This document shows positions 48,601-59,525 of a DNA stretch of 64,000 nucleotides, piece by piece. Origin of the DNA: Serinus canaria (taxonomy: Eukaryota; Chordata; Aves; Passeriformes; Fringillidae); the NCBI RefSeq assembly GCF_022539315.1, contig NC_066317.1:51130435-51194434 (forward strand). Direction: 5' to 3'. The position numbers and the translations under genes were made by a program. Every line of letters begins with the position of its first letter. Position 1 is the stretch's first letter. The notes below the pieces were generated by a model. It was not told where the DNA came from. It made no database searches and saw only the letters and a list, made by a program, of their open reading frames with translations.

Positions 48601-49599
48601 ATTAATGGCTTAATTTCATAAGTAGTGGGCATTCACTGAACAGTCTTCACTGAAGTTTCTAGATGCTGGAAATGAACTTTCCAAATGACAAGCCAGAAGC
48701 ATTCCATCTCCTTTCTGAGCTTTATTTCATGTATTACACAAATGCAATAGCATCAATTGTATTATTTATCTGTTAATGCTCTTTGCAGCCCTCAGTACAA
48801 AATTTCTCTTGAAATGTATTTCAGCATTCATTAATTCTGACAACGGTAGCTCATAGTTGGTATGTCAGTGACAACAAGTCTCATGGACAACTTCTAAATA
48901 TTGTCCCCTGGGATGACATTCCATTGCATCTTCAGCCTCACTGGAAAGGTCAGTGACACAGATTTGTTTTCAACAATGTAATCCAGTCCAAGAGTGGCAG
49001 CCAGACTATTCAGCCTGACAGAGGCAAGGAAGGTTTGAAAAGACTTTTCATTTGTAAATGACAGAAACAAGTCTTACTGGGAATTGCAACCTTTGCCTAT
49101 CTAGAAACATCTTTGAACGCAATGAATCAGTACTTCTTGATCTGGTTTGAGATGTAGAAGGTGAGATGCTGATGTTTTCCTTAATCATTTCCAGGATAAT
49201 TAAGCCCAAATATATTCTTATAGAATTGATAATGCCCTCCCAATGATTCTGGCAATAATATATGTATTTAAAATCCTTACATATGGAAACATCACTTACC
49301 ATTGATAGTCTTTTTAATAGTTTATTTCCCAGCCACATGTTCTAGCAAGAAGAGATTTTTCTTTAACCCCTATTTTATATTATAATTGAAATGTTTCCTT
49401 CAGTTGTGAACATTCTGGAACTATATATCCTTGTGTTTAGGCATCGAGTATGTAGATACACAGGCTTCAAGTCTTTCAATCATATGAAGAATATAAATTT
49501 ATTCCTAGAATAGAGGTTTTTCATATGCTAAAAGCCCTAGTATTATCTTAACTCACGTAAACACAGATGCTCTTCTTATACACATGTGAGCATTTAGGA
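45673..49599. other. Unique non-coding stretch
   Basis: No gene was recognised. Patches at about 46090-46260 and 47380-47560 are less AT-rich. Frames of 125 codons (46086-46463) and 104 codons (46602-46916) on the plus strand, and of 96 codons (49048-49338) on the minus strand, lack motifs, and I do not support them as genes. Confidence 0.5.
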
Positions 49600-49775
49600 A
49601 TGGAAAATTAATTTCTGCCTGTGTTGGTCCTAGTGACTTGTGTGCAAGCATGTACTGCGTGTTCGTGTTCGTGTCTGCCTGCTGGCACTCAAATCCATGG
49701 CTGGACCTGGGAGCACAGACCTTCAGCAGCCTCAGCTCTTTTGGGCTAGCAGATTTGGCAGTGCTCTACAATTTC
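49600..49775. other. Small GC-richer, possibly repeat-derived patch
   Basis: A compact block (GTGTTCGTGTTCGTGTCTGC near 49659 and 'GGCTGGACCTGGGAGCACAG' near 49699) stands out from AT-rich flanks and has the texture of an avian LTR remnant. I cannot assign it to a family. A small direct repeat GTGTTCGTGTTCGTG is visible. Confidence 0.3.
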
Positions 49776-52019
49776 CTTCTTGTCTTTGAAACCTATTCCT
49801 CTCACTAATTGTATATAACACTATATAACTCTAATTGACAAATATAACAAACTATAGCTGCTGCAAGCTGAGTTTCTAAATAATGTAGGTAGCTCTATGT
49901 GCTTCATGTAAAGCCTTCACCTTCCAAAATCATTTAAAAATATAATAGATACAACCCCCACAACTAAAAAAAAATATCCCAAATATAATTTATGACATAG
50001 ATTGACAAGATTATTTAAGTATAGGAATTATTTCATTTGTAAAGAAAGAAAATACATGAACATGCATATGAACTGTCTTAAAAGCAGTGAAATTAAAACC
50101 CCTTGATGTTACATGAGCTCTTTTCAGTTACTGAGTATGAAGTCATAGAAATAATGTGCTCTAATTCACATTAATCTGTTATGAAAACTTTTAAGCAAAA
50201 CAGTAATGACTACTATATAGTTAAAAAGAATATAATGAAATTGTTCTTTTTACACTGAAAAAAAATACTGCCTTTTTGCCCTGAATTTATTAAGATTTTG
50301 GCTATGAAAAGGGAAGACAAATATTAGGAATTTACTCAAGCATGCTAAAGAATCAGAATCGTCTCCTTTGCATGCAAAGGTCATCACAAGCATGATATTC
50401 ATGTGAGGCCATGGCAGGAAATTTGGTCATAGTTTAGCAGCACTACATCATAGGTTTTTTTTGTGTTGTTTTTTTTTTTTTTCTTTCCTTTTAAATATCC
50501 TTGTTATCACTGTAATAAAAGAATAGAAAAGTAGAGTAGAGTATATGAGCACTTACAGGTCAGATTCCATATTATTTACGTTTTAGACACTGCTTTGCCA
50601 AAAATCCTGCACTGGGTGCACCGGTTCCTCTATGAGATGAAAGCAAGGTATTGTTAGGCATATTTTGAAGGTAACTTAAAATTATTACCTTCAAAATATG
50701 CCTAACGATATAAAAAAAATAATAATTGCCAAAATAATAATAATTTCCCCATAAGTTTACTTAGAAGTGGCTCATACTGCAGAACACTGATATGCCACCT
50801 GTCTTAAGCTCTCATGACCTGTTCTAGTTGTTCAGTGCTGTGGTCTGTATTACATGTTGACTAGCTACACAATAAATGCACTAATTTAAGATTGCTCAAA
50901 GGGCTACCATAGTTAAGAAGATTTCCTGTGAATATGAGCAAAAATTTGCCATATGGATTGAAATAAAGTAGGTGAAGAATCTATTCCTGCTCCTGACAGA
51001 GCAGAGGCAGCATAGAAATCATGTTCTTACCCCTGTCAGCTGCAGTCACAGATCTCATGTGAGATTGGGCTGTGACTGTTTCTGTTCTATTTAAGTGTAA
51101 ACTCTGCCCTATTCATTGAAATCCCCTAAAACACTGTAGATTAATTCATTGGATTTTGCCCAGAAAGGAAATAGAAGCACAACACTGTCAGGTACAGACT
51201 GTCAAAGAAACTGCTTCTTTCTCCCTGCACTTTGGGCTGCTACTGCCAACTCTTGCACCAGAAACAGACCTAGTGCAGGCAAACATTCCCTAGCCAAGAA
51301 TTCAAATTTGGCTTGTAAGCCAATGTACCATAGCTCAGATTCTTATCAAGGAAAGGTAATTAAAAACATGGATTATGAATACTCTTGTGCAACTGAATCA
51401 GGGAAAAAAGGAATGTCACAGCCTTTTTTCCACCCAATTTTGCAAACTTGATTCTATCAAGAAGATAGGTGTTTGCTGTTTACATCCAGTTACTCAAAGT
51501 ATTTAACAGTGACCTTATTTTTAAACTTTGATGAAAAGAAAACTTTCTGCCATCTGCTTTTTATGAAACATTTCAAAGGTGCAACAGTCTGGGCTTGGAT
51601 AGAGCTCATTTTCTTTACAGTAGATCATATGGGGCTGTACTTCAAACTTTTGACCAAAACAATACTGGTAACACATTAATGTTTTAGCTTTTGATGAGCA
51701 GTGTTCACACAGCATCAAGGACTTCTCTGTTTTTCACTCTGTCCACAAAATAAATGGATTTAGCAGGTAAGGAGATGTGCATAATAAGTTGGGAAGACAC
51801 ACAAGCAGGGAGCTGACCTGACTTGATCAAAGAAATATTTCATACCATATGACACCACACTTGCAAATAAAAGGGAAAAGAGGTGCATTTAGGAGGGTCA
51901 GCCATCTTTAGATCAGAAACTGTCTGGGCAATATTCTACTCATGGAAGGAAGAGAGTGGTTGCCTTTGCTTCACTTGATTTGATTTGTTTTCTTCCCTCT
52001 TCCCTCTACCCTTCAAATA
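49776..52019. other. Unique AT-rich non-coding stretch with a hairpin
   Basis: No gene was recognised. Contains a 16-nt palindrome CCTTTGCATGCAAAGG (50365-50380), T-rich runs at 50455-50482 and the hairpin at 50654-50707. The 100-codon frame at 51149-51451 has no motif. Confidence 0.5.
50654..50707. repeat. Perfect 22-bp inverted repeat (hairpin)
   Basis: Bases 50654-50675 are perfectly complementary to 50686-50707 around a 10-nt loop (CTTAAAATTA). Three more pairs form beyond one G-T wobble, giving a stem of about 26 bp from 50650 to 50711. No transposon ends flank it. It is probably a template-switch product. A small RNA hairpin is possible if transcribed. Confidence 0.95.
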
Positions 52020-52146
52020 TTAAGCATTTATTAACATTTTAGCTTGTTTTGATTCATAAGTTTTCTTTTTTTATCCTTCATTTATTTTTCCTCCATAAAG
52101 AGAGAAGCGAGTGAGCAGCTTTGTGGTGTTTGGCTGCCTGTCGGAG
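52020..52146 (+). mobile_element. LTR 3'-end (U5) remnant, plus strand
   Basis: The stretch ATTAAGCATTTATTAACATT, 'GATTCATAAGTTTTCTTT' and 'GAGAAGCGAGTGAGCAGCTT' followed by 'GGTGTTTGGCTGCC' and GTCAACACGCAGCA resembles, from memory, the terminal part of a common avian LTR and ends in CA near 52146. Only the last 120 bp or so remains and the left edge is uncertain. Confidence 0.5.
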
Positions 52147-52655
52147 TCAACACGCAGCAGGAGAATTATTTTTTCAGGAAATGAGAAAAATCCAGCCCTG
52201 CTCTCATTCTCACTGACTTCAGATAGGTGTTTTTGCTGACAGATTGTGAGGTCTCTGCAAGATTATGATCCTCAGATTATGAGCTATGTAGATTTTTTGT
52301 TTCTTTCAAGTGTTGTACCATGAGCTCAATAATTTAGATTCTTTCCTATGCAGTGATGTTAAATCTTTTTACTGCATAATGAACATCAAATATAGAATAT
52401 CTACTATCAAAAATTACATTGCATTCTTGTCAGTTTTTCTGTTTCTTCAATGTACCCTTCTGCTTTGCTTTTGCAGAGCTAAAACCACCACTCAATAAAT
52501 GGCAAATAGTGATGTTGTTCAAATGTTCCAATAAATGGCATCAAAATTTGAAGATGAATGCCAGAAAATATAATGGAAATCTTGAACAATTCTAGTCAGT
52601 TGAAAGCAACTTTTAACATTTTATTGTTTGGAGTTTCTTATTCCAGTAATTATCT

Positions 52656-52657
<2 letters not shown>

Positions 52658-52697
<40 letters not shown>
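52658..52697. repeat. Poly(T) homopolymer, 40 nt
   Basis: Forty uninterrupted Ts, equivalent to poly(A) on the minus strand. If this were the tail of a minus-strand retrocopy its body would lie just right of 52697, but I see no recognisable SINE, LINE or mRNA sequence there and no target-site duplication. Assembled length may be unreliable at such a run. Confidence 0.9.
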
Positions 52698-53347
52698 CTG
52701 CTAGTCAAAAAAGAAACTGTTTCATTCTGAAAGGTATTTATAAGTAAATAATTTTTCAGTTTTAATTTTCCTTCTATCCTTCTATTCCCTATGGTCATAT
52801 AATTTAAGCAAGTCTTCTGTGTTATTTCTGTTAAGAGGTATATTAGTTATTATACATCAAGGTACATTTTAATTGTGGAGCCAAAAGACAGAAATGTAGA
52901 GTCATGAATCTATGGGATACATAAATGGTTTGGTGTCGTCTTTTCAAATATATTTGGGTATGCCATTTTGGCACATCTACAGGCTTTCCTATATAAAATA
53001 TCTAAATAGGTTATGTATCTGTCATTGAAAATAGACCAAAGTTTTTGCTTTAATTTTAGAGAAAGTGTGAGATTTTCCTCTCTTTTTTCCCTAAATGATC
53101 TTAAATAATTATGGTGTGCTTTCATTGTCTCTCAATATTCTACTCCCTTACTTCAGACAATTTTAAACATTGAAGATACTCTAGTAGGTTTCTGCCTAAC
53201 ATGTTTTTTGCTAAGAAGTTTTTATCTCTAACTTAGAGAAAAGCTGGAGAAAGCTGCTTTCCAACACAGCACATAATTTAAATTGGTATAGAGACAGTTG
53301 TGTTCATGTTAACCCCAGATTCCAGATACTTATCTCACTTCTTGGTC

Positions 53348-53408
53348 TGTTTTTTGGTTGGTTGGTTGTTCTCATTTTTTATTTTGTTTTGGTTTGGGTG
53401 TTTTTGTT
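53348..53408 (+). repeat. Short G/T-biased tract with (TTGG)n
   Basis: Includes TTGGTTGGTTGGTTG at 53354-53368 and is mostly T and G on this strand. It is low complexity, similar in style to the tracts at 56809 and 58130. Confidence 0.8.
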
Positions 53409-55251
53409 AATCTCTGCCCTAAATGATTGCCAAATCAAAATTTACTTTAAAACTGATATGCAGAATATACATAGAATGCATAGGGGCCCTTTAAGCCCTA
53501 GAAATGCTGCTGATTCCATTTTGAGGAAAAAAAAAATAAAAAGGGGGGACTCATTTCTGTGTCTCTCTACAACCTGTCAGGCTTCATAGCAAAATGTTTT
53601 TTCAACAAGATGGTGGTTCCAATGATAATTGTTTGTTAAGGAACCATGTGTTCTATGAATTAAAGGCTAGTTTCATTTTGCAGACAGAAAGATGGGATTA
53701 CTGGTGTGCTTTAGTCTTTATCTAGGAGGCAAATCTGCTCCAGTTTATTAAATCCTTTGGTGGCAAGGCAGCTAGGCTACGTGGCAGTAGGTGTATTTAG
53801 GCCAAAGGAAAGAGGCAAAGGTGGGATACAGTGCACATGAAACAAAGTCTGGTAAAGAAACTGGATTTTACTGCTATTTTTATGTACCTAAAAAGGACTC
53901 CTCCTGTGTCCTTGTGCTTACTGCATTGGCATAACAGCCCAAAATGTAATTATGTGGTACTTTTGATAGTCTGTTTGCACTATTGCATTCTTCCTTTTTA
54001 GTCAAGCAAGGAGAAAGTTGTCATCTAACTGCTTAAAACTGATTTTTCTTTTCCTTACTCTTTGTCTCACGACCCACCCCTAAAAAAAAAAAAAAATCCA
54101 ATTTTCTGGTCTAAACTGAAAGGTTTTGAGTAGTCCTCTGTTTTTCTCTGTTGTGTTCTGTTTCGAGTAGATTGGGTCTGTTTCACCCAACTTCAGGATC
54201 CTTCAGAATCAGAGTGAAATATTCAAAGAATCCTTATATGAGCACTTTCACAGGAACTAGTAACTCTAATTCTATGTGATCCTTAGTGACAATATTTTAA
54301 TAGCAATTTGTTAGTTTGTAACAGAGTACACTAGTGAAGCTATAAGAGACCACAGAAATATTTTCCTTCTTTTTTTTTTCCTCAAAAGAAATTAATTTTT
54401 TCTCCTGTCCTTTATGTAAAAGGAGACAGGAGGTTAATACTATTCCATTGGTTAGGACAGTTAAGTAAAGAAAGAAAGACTGTTATCTCTCCTGATGAAT
54501 ATTCAGTTTTACAAGTTTCAGTGGAGTAAGTCAGAGTACCTTACTGCAGAACAGTTTGTGACTGGATAGGTGTGAAGAAAAATGATATTTGAGATGCAGA
54601 ACAGGTGCTGCTTATTGGATGTCTGCTCTAATAAATGGGAGTGTGCCTTAGCACTTGCCTTGAAGGAAATGAAAGCTACTATAATGATCCTAGATGATAT
54701 ATGGAAAATCTGTTCCAAAGAATTTTTATTTCCCTATTAAAATTCAACTTGTGTCTGGTGAGCTAAATGCTTCTATTGACTCAGTCTGTCATATTTAAGC
54801 TGCATAACGGAAAACTGATTTTTACTGTAGCTGTTTTTCAGCTGTGTCAGCATTCTCCTTAAATATCTTATATGAATTTGTGGGAACATGTTCGTAACAG
54901 TTGCTCAAAAGCTAAAATTTGTCAAACAAAGCTTCCCTTCTTTTTCACTTTGATTTTTATTAATGCTGCTGGTTTGTTTTTAGTATAGCAATGGTTCTAA
55001 TCAGAATAGTTTCTCAAATCAACTGAGCTATTTCAGGATTTAAAATATGACTAAGAGACTCTCACCTAAAGTTGCTGAAGTTTCCTGAAGTTGTATTAAT
55101 AGTAAAAGTATTTATTTATTATTTCAAGTTTACAAGCTTCTGAAAAAAAAATTATTCCCCCAATAAAAATCTCTCAGGAGCAATGAGGTGCTTTTGTATA
55201 TGTGACTGTAGGTTCATCTCACAGTGCTTGATTGATTTCCCCCTTCTTGCT

Positions 55252-55329
55252 TGCATGTACATATGTATGTACATAGCTATATATACATATGTATGTATAA
55301 ATATACATGAGAATATGTGTGTACATGCA
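55252..55329. repeat. Alternating purine-pyrimidine AT-rich tract
   Basis: Degenerate TACATATG/TATGTA units bounded by inverted TGCATGTAC (55252-55260) and GTACATGCA (55321-55329). It is a decayed microsatellite with several internal palindromes that could form a cruciform. Confidence 0.75.
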
Positions 55330-56808
55330 GTCACATGTAGGTTCTATAAAAGTATGCAACATGAAACCTTGACTTTAGTGTGGAAGCTTTTAGTTTAGTG
55401 AAGTCAGATGGCAAAAATCACATTATAAATTAGCCAATTTTGTTGTGACTAAAGTGCATAACATTGAAATCTGACAGATTTGCAAAACAGATTTGTTGAA
55501 GGTATGAATGACAACAACAAAAGCATGACTATTTTTCAACAGCACAGATATGAGAATAGGACATAACTGGGAATTACTCAGCTAATACATGGAGATTAAT
55601 CTCCTGAAAGATAATCACTTCTCTTCACAACCTAGGAAGATGCTGTTGAAGTGCAGGCATTTAGGTACCTCTAGGGATGACTTAGCAATGGTGTTTCATA
55701 GCTTTATACAAATGTCTCAATTCACTGAAGTCTAGATTAGCCATTTGTTTCTTATTCTTGGTAATTAATACTTGAGATTAATTAGCTTTGAGATCACTGC
55801 AGAAATTGCAGCTAGCTTGCTGGCAGTAAGTATCCTCCCAGTTTGTTACATTAGATAGCTTGGCTTTTTTTTCCAGTCAAACTGCATTAAATCTTGGTCT
55901 AAATAATAAAGGGTCAGCTGTTTTTTTTGTTTTTCCTTTTGCTCACTGATATAACCTTAGTGATATTAGCCCAATTGAAGGGAGGTAAACAGGTGTAATA
56001 CTCATTTGTCAGTGTCTTATTTAATGGCAAGTTCACAATCCTAGTAAGCTTAGAAAACTTAAAAAATAAACTGCAACTGTATATATGTTTCTCTGCTTCT
56101 TCACAGCAAGATTGCTCAGAGAATTTAGGTAACTACAAGAAATAATAACACGAGACAAAATAAAGATATGAGCCGTTTATTTGGTTTGTTTGGTTTTTTC
56201 AACAATGAGTGGCTAACAAGTGATTAGGATTGAGGATCAATGTCAGCAATATAGCAGTCACAGCAATAGCTGAACACTTATAAAATGTTAAAAAATGACC
56301 AAAAATTTGTGAACTATTTTTCTTGACACATCCTCCAAATTCTTAATGACACAGACACATTCAAAGAGTTGCAACTAGATCAGAACCCATCTCTCATAGG
56401 GCACTATAGGATACCCTACTTCTACACACCTGTATTTGAGATGTGGGTGCTCCACTTTATTGTACCCATGCAGCCCACTTCTTTCAACTTCCTAGTGTAC
56501 TCACAGGTGATGAGGACACCCAGAGGGCCAAGTGTCACCCCAGCCCCCAAAGGTGTGGATCCCTGTGTACTATGCCTCATGCCTGTTAAACAAGGAGCTG
56601 CCCTACCCCAGGGAGTCTTTGGCAGCATCATGGCATTTTAGGTACCATTTTAGGTGCATTTCTCTCTTCTCACTTTTTCAAATTTTAATGATCCATACCT
56701 TGCTCATCTTTTTTGTTGGGCTTTCTTACTCAAATTTTTTTCGTGGTCATTCATGAACAAATGTTTATTCCAACAGATATTTATCATTGATGCTATTAGA
56801 GTTGCTTT

Positions 56809-56860
56809 TAGTTTGTTGGGTGGTTTGGGTTTTTTTGGCTGGTTGGTTGGGCTTTTTTGG
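56809..56860 (+). repeat. Short G/T-biased tract
   Basis: Mostly T and G on the plus strand (for example GGTTTGGGTTTTTTTGGCTG, then GGTTGG). It is low complexity. Short frames read through it are not genes. Confidence 0.8.
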
Positions 56861-58129
56861 AAGTATCCTCTCAAACAAATTTGAATATTCCACTCATATA
56901 CACCGTTTGCATGTACCTTCCTATCTTATCATATATTGTTACCCAGGGTGTTTTACCAAGGGAAAAATATTAGTGTTTCTCCACAAAGATATAGTGCTTC
57001 TAGTTTATAAGCTAGCATGTTGCTACAAGAGGAGCTTGAACTCAGGCAGCTCAGAGTTCCCATCTGTCTTAGTGAAATATTGAAGTTTAGTGACAAAGGA
57101 CCCTCCAGATCTCTGCAGACAGCTTAAATGACAGAATGACACCATATATCCTATTTTCAAGCTGTTCATGGATGTGTGGGCTCTTTTTTTGTAGTTAACC
57201 ACTTTCAAATTCTATTTTTCCAGGCCCTCTAAATAATAAAAATTGCCTGTGACTTTCATCAACACAGCATGAGGTGTGTTTTAGTACACAGGTTTTTCCA
57301 CAGGTTGGTAACGAATATGCCCAACTAATTTTTAAGGTCATCTTGCAGATGTGTTAGAAGCAGGGAAAATAACACATAGAAGCAGCTGTGTCTTGCATCC
57401 AAAGCTGGGTACTTGAAGATTTGCTTTCTGCTATTTCATTCTTGCATATGCAGTTTTTTTATTTTTAAAATTTTAATTTTTTTTCTCAGTACCAGAGGTG
57501 CACATATTCAATTTCTTCCCTGTGCTCTATGGCACCTGTGATTATGAGTTTATGTAGCATTGATTTCAGCTGCATTTTATTTTATTCCAAATATGCAATT
57601 TAATTTTACCAGAGTAATATGAAATAAACATTATTAAGAGGCTTTGGTTATTCCCAGGGATTGGTCTGTGGAAAATTTGCAAGTGTAGCATTTCTCTTGC
57701 CCTGCTTATCCAGGTTCTTGACAGATACTATGTGAAAAGCAAATCAGCAGTATACTTCAAAGCATGTGCATCTTTATTGTCTTGAGATAATATAATTTTC
57801 TGTACTGTGGCCAGCACTCAGTGCAAATGTGCATGTATGTAAGATGTCTGATGAGAGTGTACTGTGGTTACTTTCTGAGCTCTAATTTTTCTGGCTAGCA
57901 GAACAATAACTGTCAGGCACACTAAACTACAAGACAGGCCTAAAACTTTGAAGGATATATTTTATTTCAGTTGTCTGCAGACTTTCTAAAACTTAGCCAG
58001 ACTGGTATTATTTGACAAGGTGTGAGGCAAAGTCATGCCCCAAGTATGTTGAAAGAAGAAATATTTTATTCCTACTGTATCTACTGGCTCTGTTTGTCTT
58101 TCTTGACAGTCAGTCAATTTTGCCAGTCT

Positions 58130-58437
58130 GTTGTTGACTCTTTGGGTTTTGGTGTTTGGTTTTTCGCTTGTTTGTTTTGTTTTGTGGTGTTTTGTGTTTT
58201 TAGGGGTTTTTGGGGGAGTTTTTGGGTTTTCTCGTGTGTTTTGTTGGGTTTTTTGTGTAGCTTTGGATTTCATTTGTGATTTTTTTTTGTTTGTCTTGTA
58301 TTTTCTAGTATGGTGTGTTTTGTGGTTTTTGGGAGTTTCTTCATTCACTTGTTTGGAGTGGAATGTTTTGGGGGTTTTGATTAAGTTTTTGGGCTTTTGA
58401 TGTTGGCTTTGTTATGTGTCTTTTGTGTCTGTGTGTG
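58130..58437 (+). repeat. Long G/T strand-asymmetric tract
   Basis: About 300 bp are dominated by T and G on the plus strand. In 58141-58260 there are only 3 A and 4 C in 120 bases. G-runs at 58203-58206, 58212-58216, 58224-58226 and 58246-58248 could support a loose G-quadruplex. There is no fixed repeat unit, so it is not a simple microsatellite. The cysteine-, phenylalanine- and tryptophan-rich frames on this strand (85-89 codons) and the lysine-threonine frame on the other (120 codons) are translations of low complexity. Confidence 0.88.
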
Positions 58438-59339
58438 TGACTTAACTTATCCAGCACATTTGAAAGGGTCCAATGAAGACCAGTGGAAAAGGGAGGAGGA
58501 GCTATGGGACTGAACTTCTGACAAAGAGATTTAAAGCTGTAAGAGGTATCAACCTTCCATTGTGTTCTCTGAGAAAAATCCAGGTTTGATAGTCCATACA
58601 GAACCCTCAGTGATAAAGTCTCAGTCCTTGACTGTCCATCTTCTGATGTAGGACAACAGCTCCTGAACTCTAGATGTTTTATGTTACCAACCACTAGAAA
58701 ACAAGGATATAAATAAAGGAATAATAACCCATCATGGAGTGTGGCCCTCAACAACCCTTTGCACTAATGTACTTACAGGCTCTTGAGTTCATCTTACAGA
58801 TCTGTGCTTTTGCACAATAATTACTATAATGTGCCTCTGGGCTTTATTGTTATAAATAATTACAACTGTATTAACAAAAATGAGAAAAAGCAGCATTCAT
58901 TTTTTTACTTTCAAAAGGAATCTGCTTTTCAGAAAATTTTCTTTGTTATATATTACTTGAAAATCTTTTGCTTTGTTTTACTCCATCCTCATATTTTCTT
59001 ATTTCAAATTCTTGTTTAAATACTTTCTGTATCTATGTTAATATTTCATTCTTGTAAACTGATTTTAGTGAACAAGAAACCAGAATAATTTTTATGTATG
59101 TGAGTATGTGACATTTCAAGAACAGATATTTAATCAATAATTAAGCTGCAAAACAGTATGGTCTGATTTCTTTCTTTTGGTATGATCTCCTCAATTTATT
59201 ACTCAGTTTATTGTTGTGTATGTAAAAATTTAAGAAAATTTGCATTCTAATGCCGTTATGAACTCACTGAGGCATCAAAAGTGATGCTATCAGTCATGAT
59301 CGCTGAGTTTAGTTATGAAAGGGAATCACATAGAAAGTG
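58438..59339. other. Unique AT-rich non-coding stretch
   Basis: No gene or assignable repeat was seen. The 137-codon minus-strand frame at 58341-58754 starts in this stretch and reads into the G/T tract. It shows no motif. Confidence 0.5.
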
Positions 59340-59525
59340 AAAGTGGTGGTAGGTTGCCTACAAAAAATGTAAAGGTTTTACCTGAGCATGGGGGAATAGG
59401 TCTAGAAAAGCCAAAGCTTAGCTGACCAGAAACTGAGGAGCAAATGAAAGATATGAAGAGTTTCTGTAGCTAAGTCAGCAGCAGAAGGAGGAGTAGGGAA
59501 ATTGAGGTACAGCTGCTTAGTGGGG
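59340..59525 (+). mobile_element. CR1 ORF2 fragment (linker before reverse transcriptase)
   Basis: The block 'AGAAAAGCCAAAGCTTAGCT' at 59403-59422, and then 'AGTCAGCAGCAGAAGGAGGA' at 59475-59494 followed by GTAGGGAAA, matches in order the CR1 ORF2 segment between endonuclease and reverse transcriptase, where the protein reads 'KAK.ELN..D.K...KGFY.Y...KR..RENVGPLLN'. The upstream 'GGTGGTAGGTTGCCTACAAA' at 59346-59365 fits too. Both ends are missing and frames are broken. It is worn enough that a search is needed to fix its borders. Confidence 0.6.

Larger units (their letters stand above)
52147..58129. other. Unique AT-rich non-coding stretch with simple repeats
   Basis: No gene was recognised. 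It holds the T40 homopolymer, two short G/T tracts, an alternating purine-pyrimidine tract and A-rich runs (about 54079-54095; 53527-53536 followed by AAAAAGGGGGG). A plus-strand 90-codon frame at 56369-56641 is less AT-biased than its surroundings but has no motif I know. Confidence 0.5.

Noticed and set aside
50365..50380. CCTTTGCATGCAAAGG palindrome as an octamer-type binding site
   Set aside because: It contains ATGCAAA, but a single short match in AT-rich DNA has no support.
53527..53548. Polypurine-tract-like A-run followed by AAAAAGGGGGG
   Set aside because: No LTR start (TG) or retroviral sequence adjoins it. A/G runs are common in this DNA.
57986..58348. 120-codon lysine/threonine-rich minus-strand frame
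   Set aside because: It is the reverse translation of the G/T low-complexity tract, with no real protein character.
58341..58754. 137-codon minus-strand frame
   Set aside because: No motif. Its C-terminal end runs into the low-complexity tract, and length alone is not evidence.
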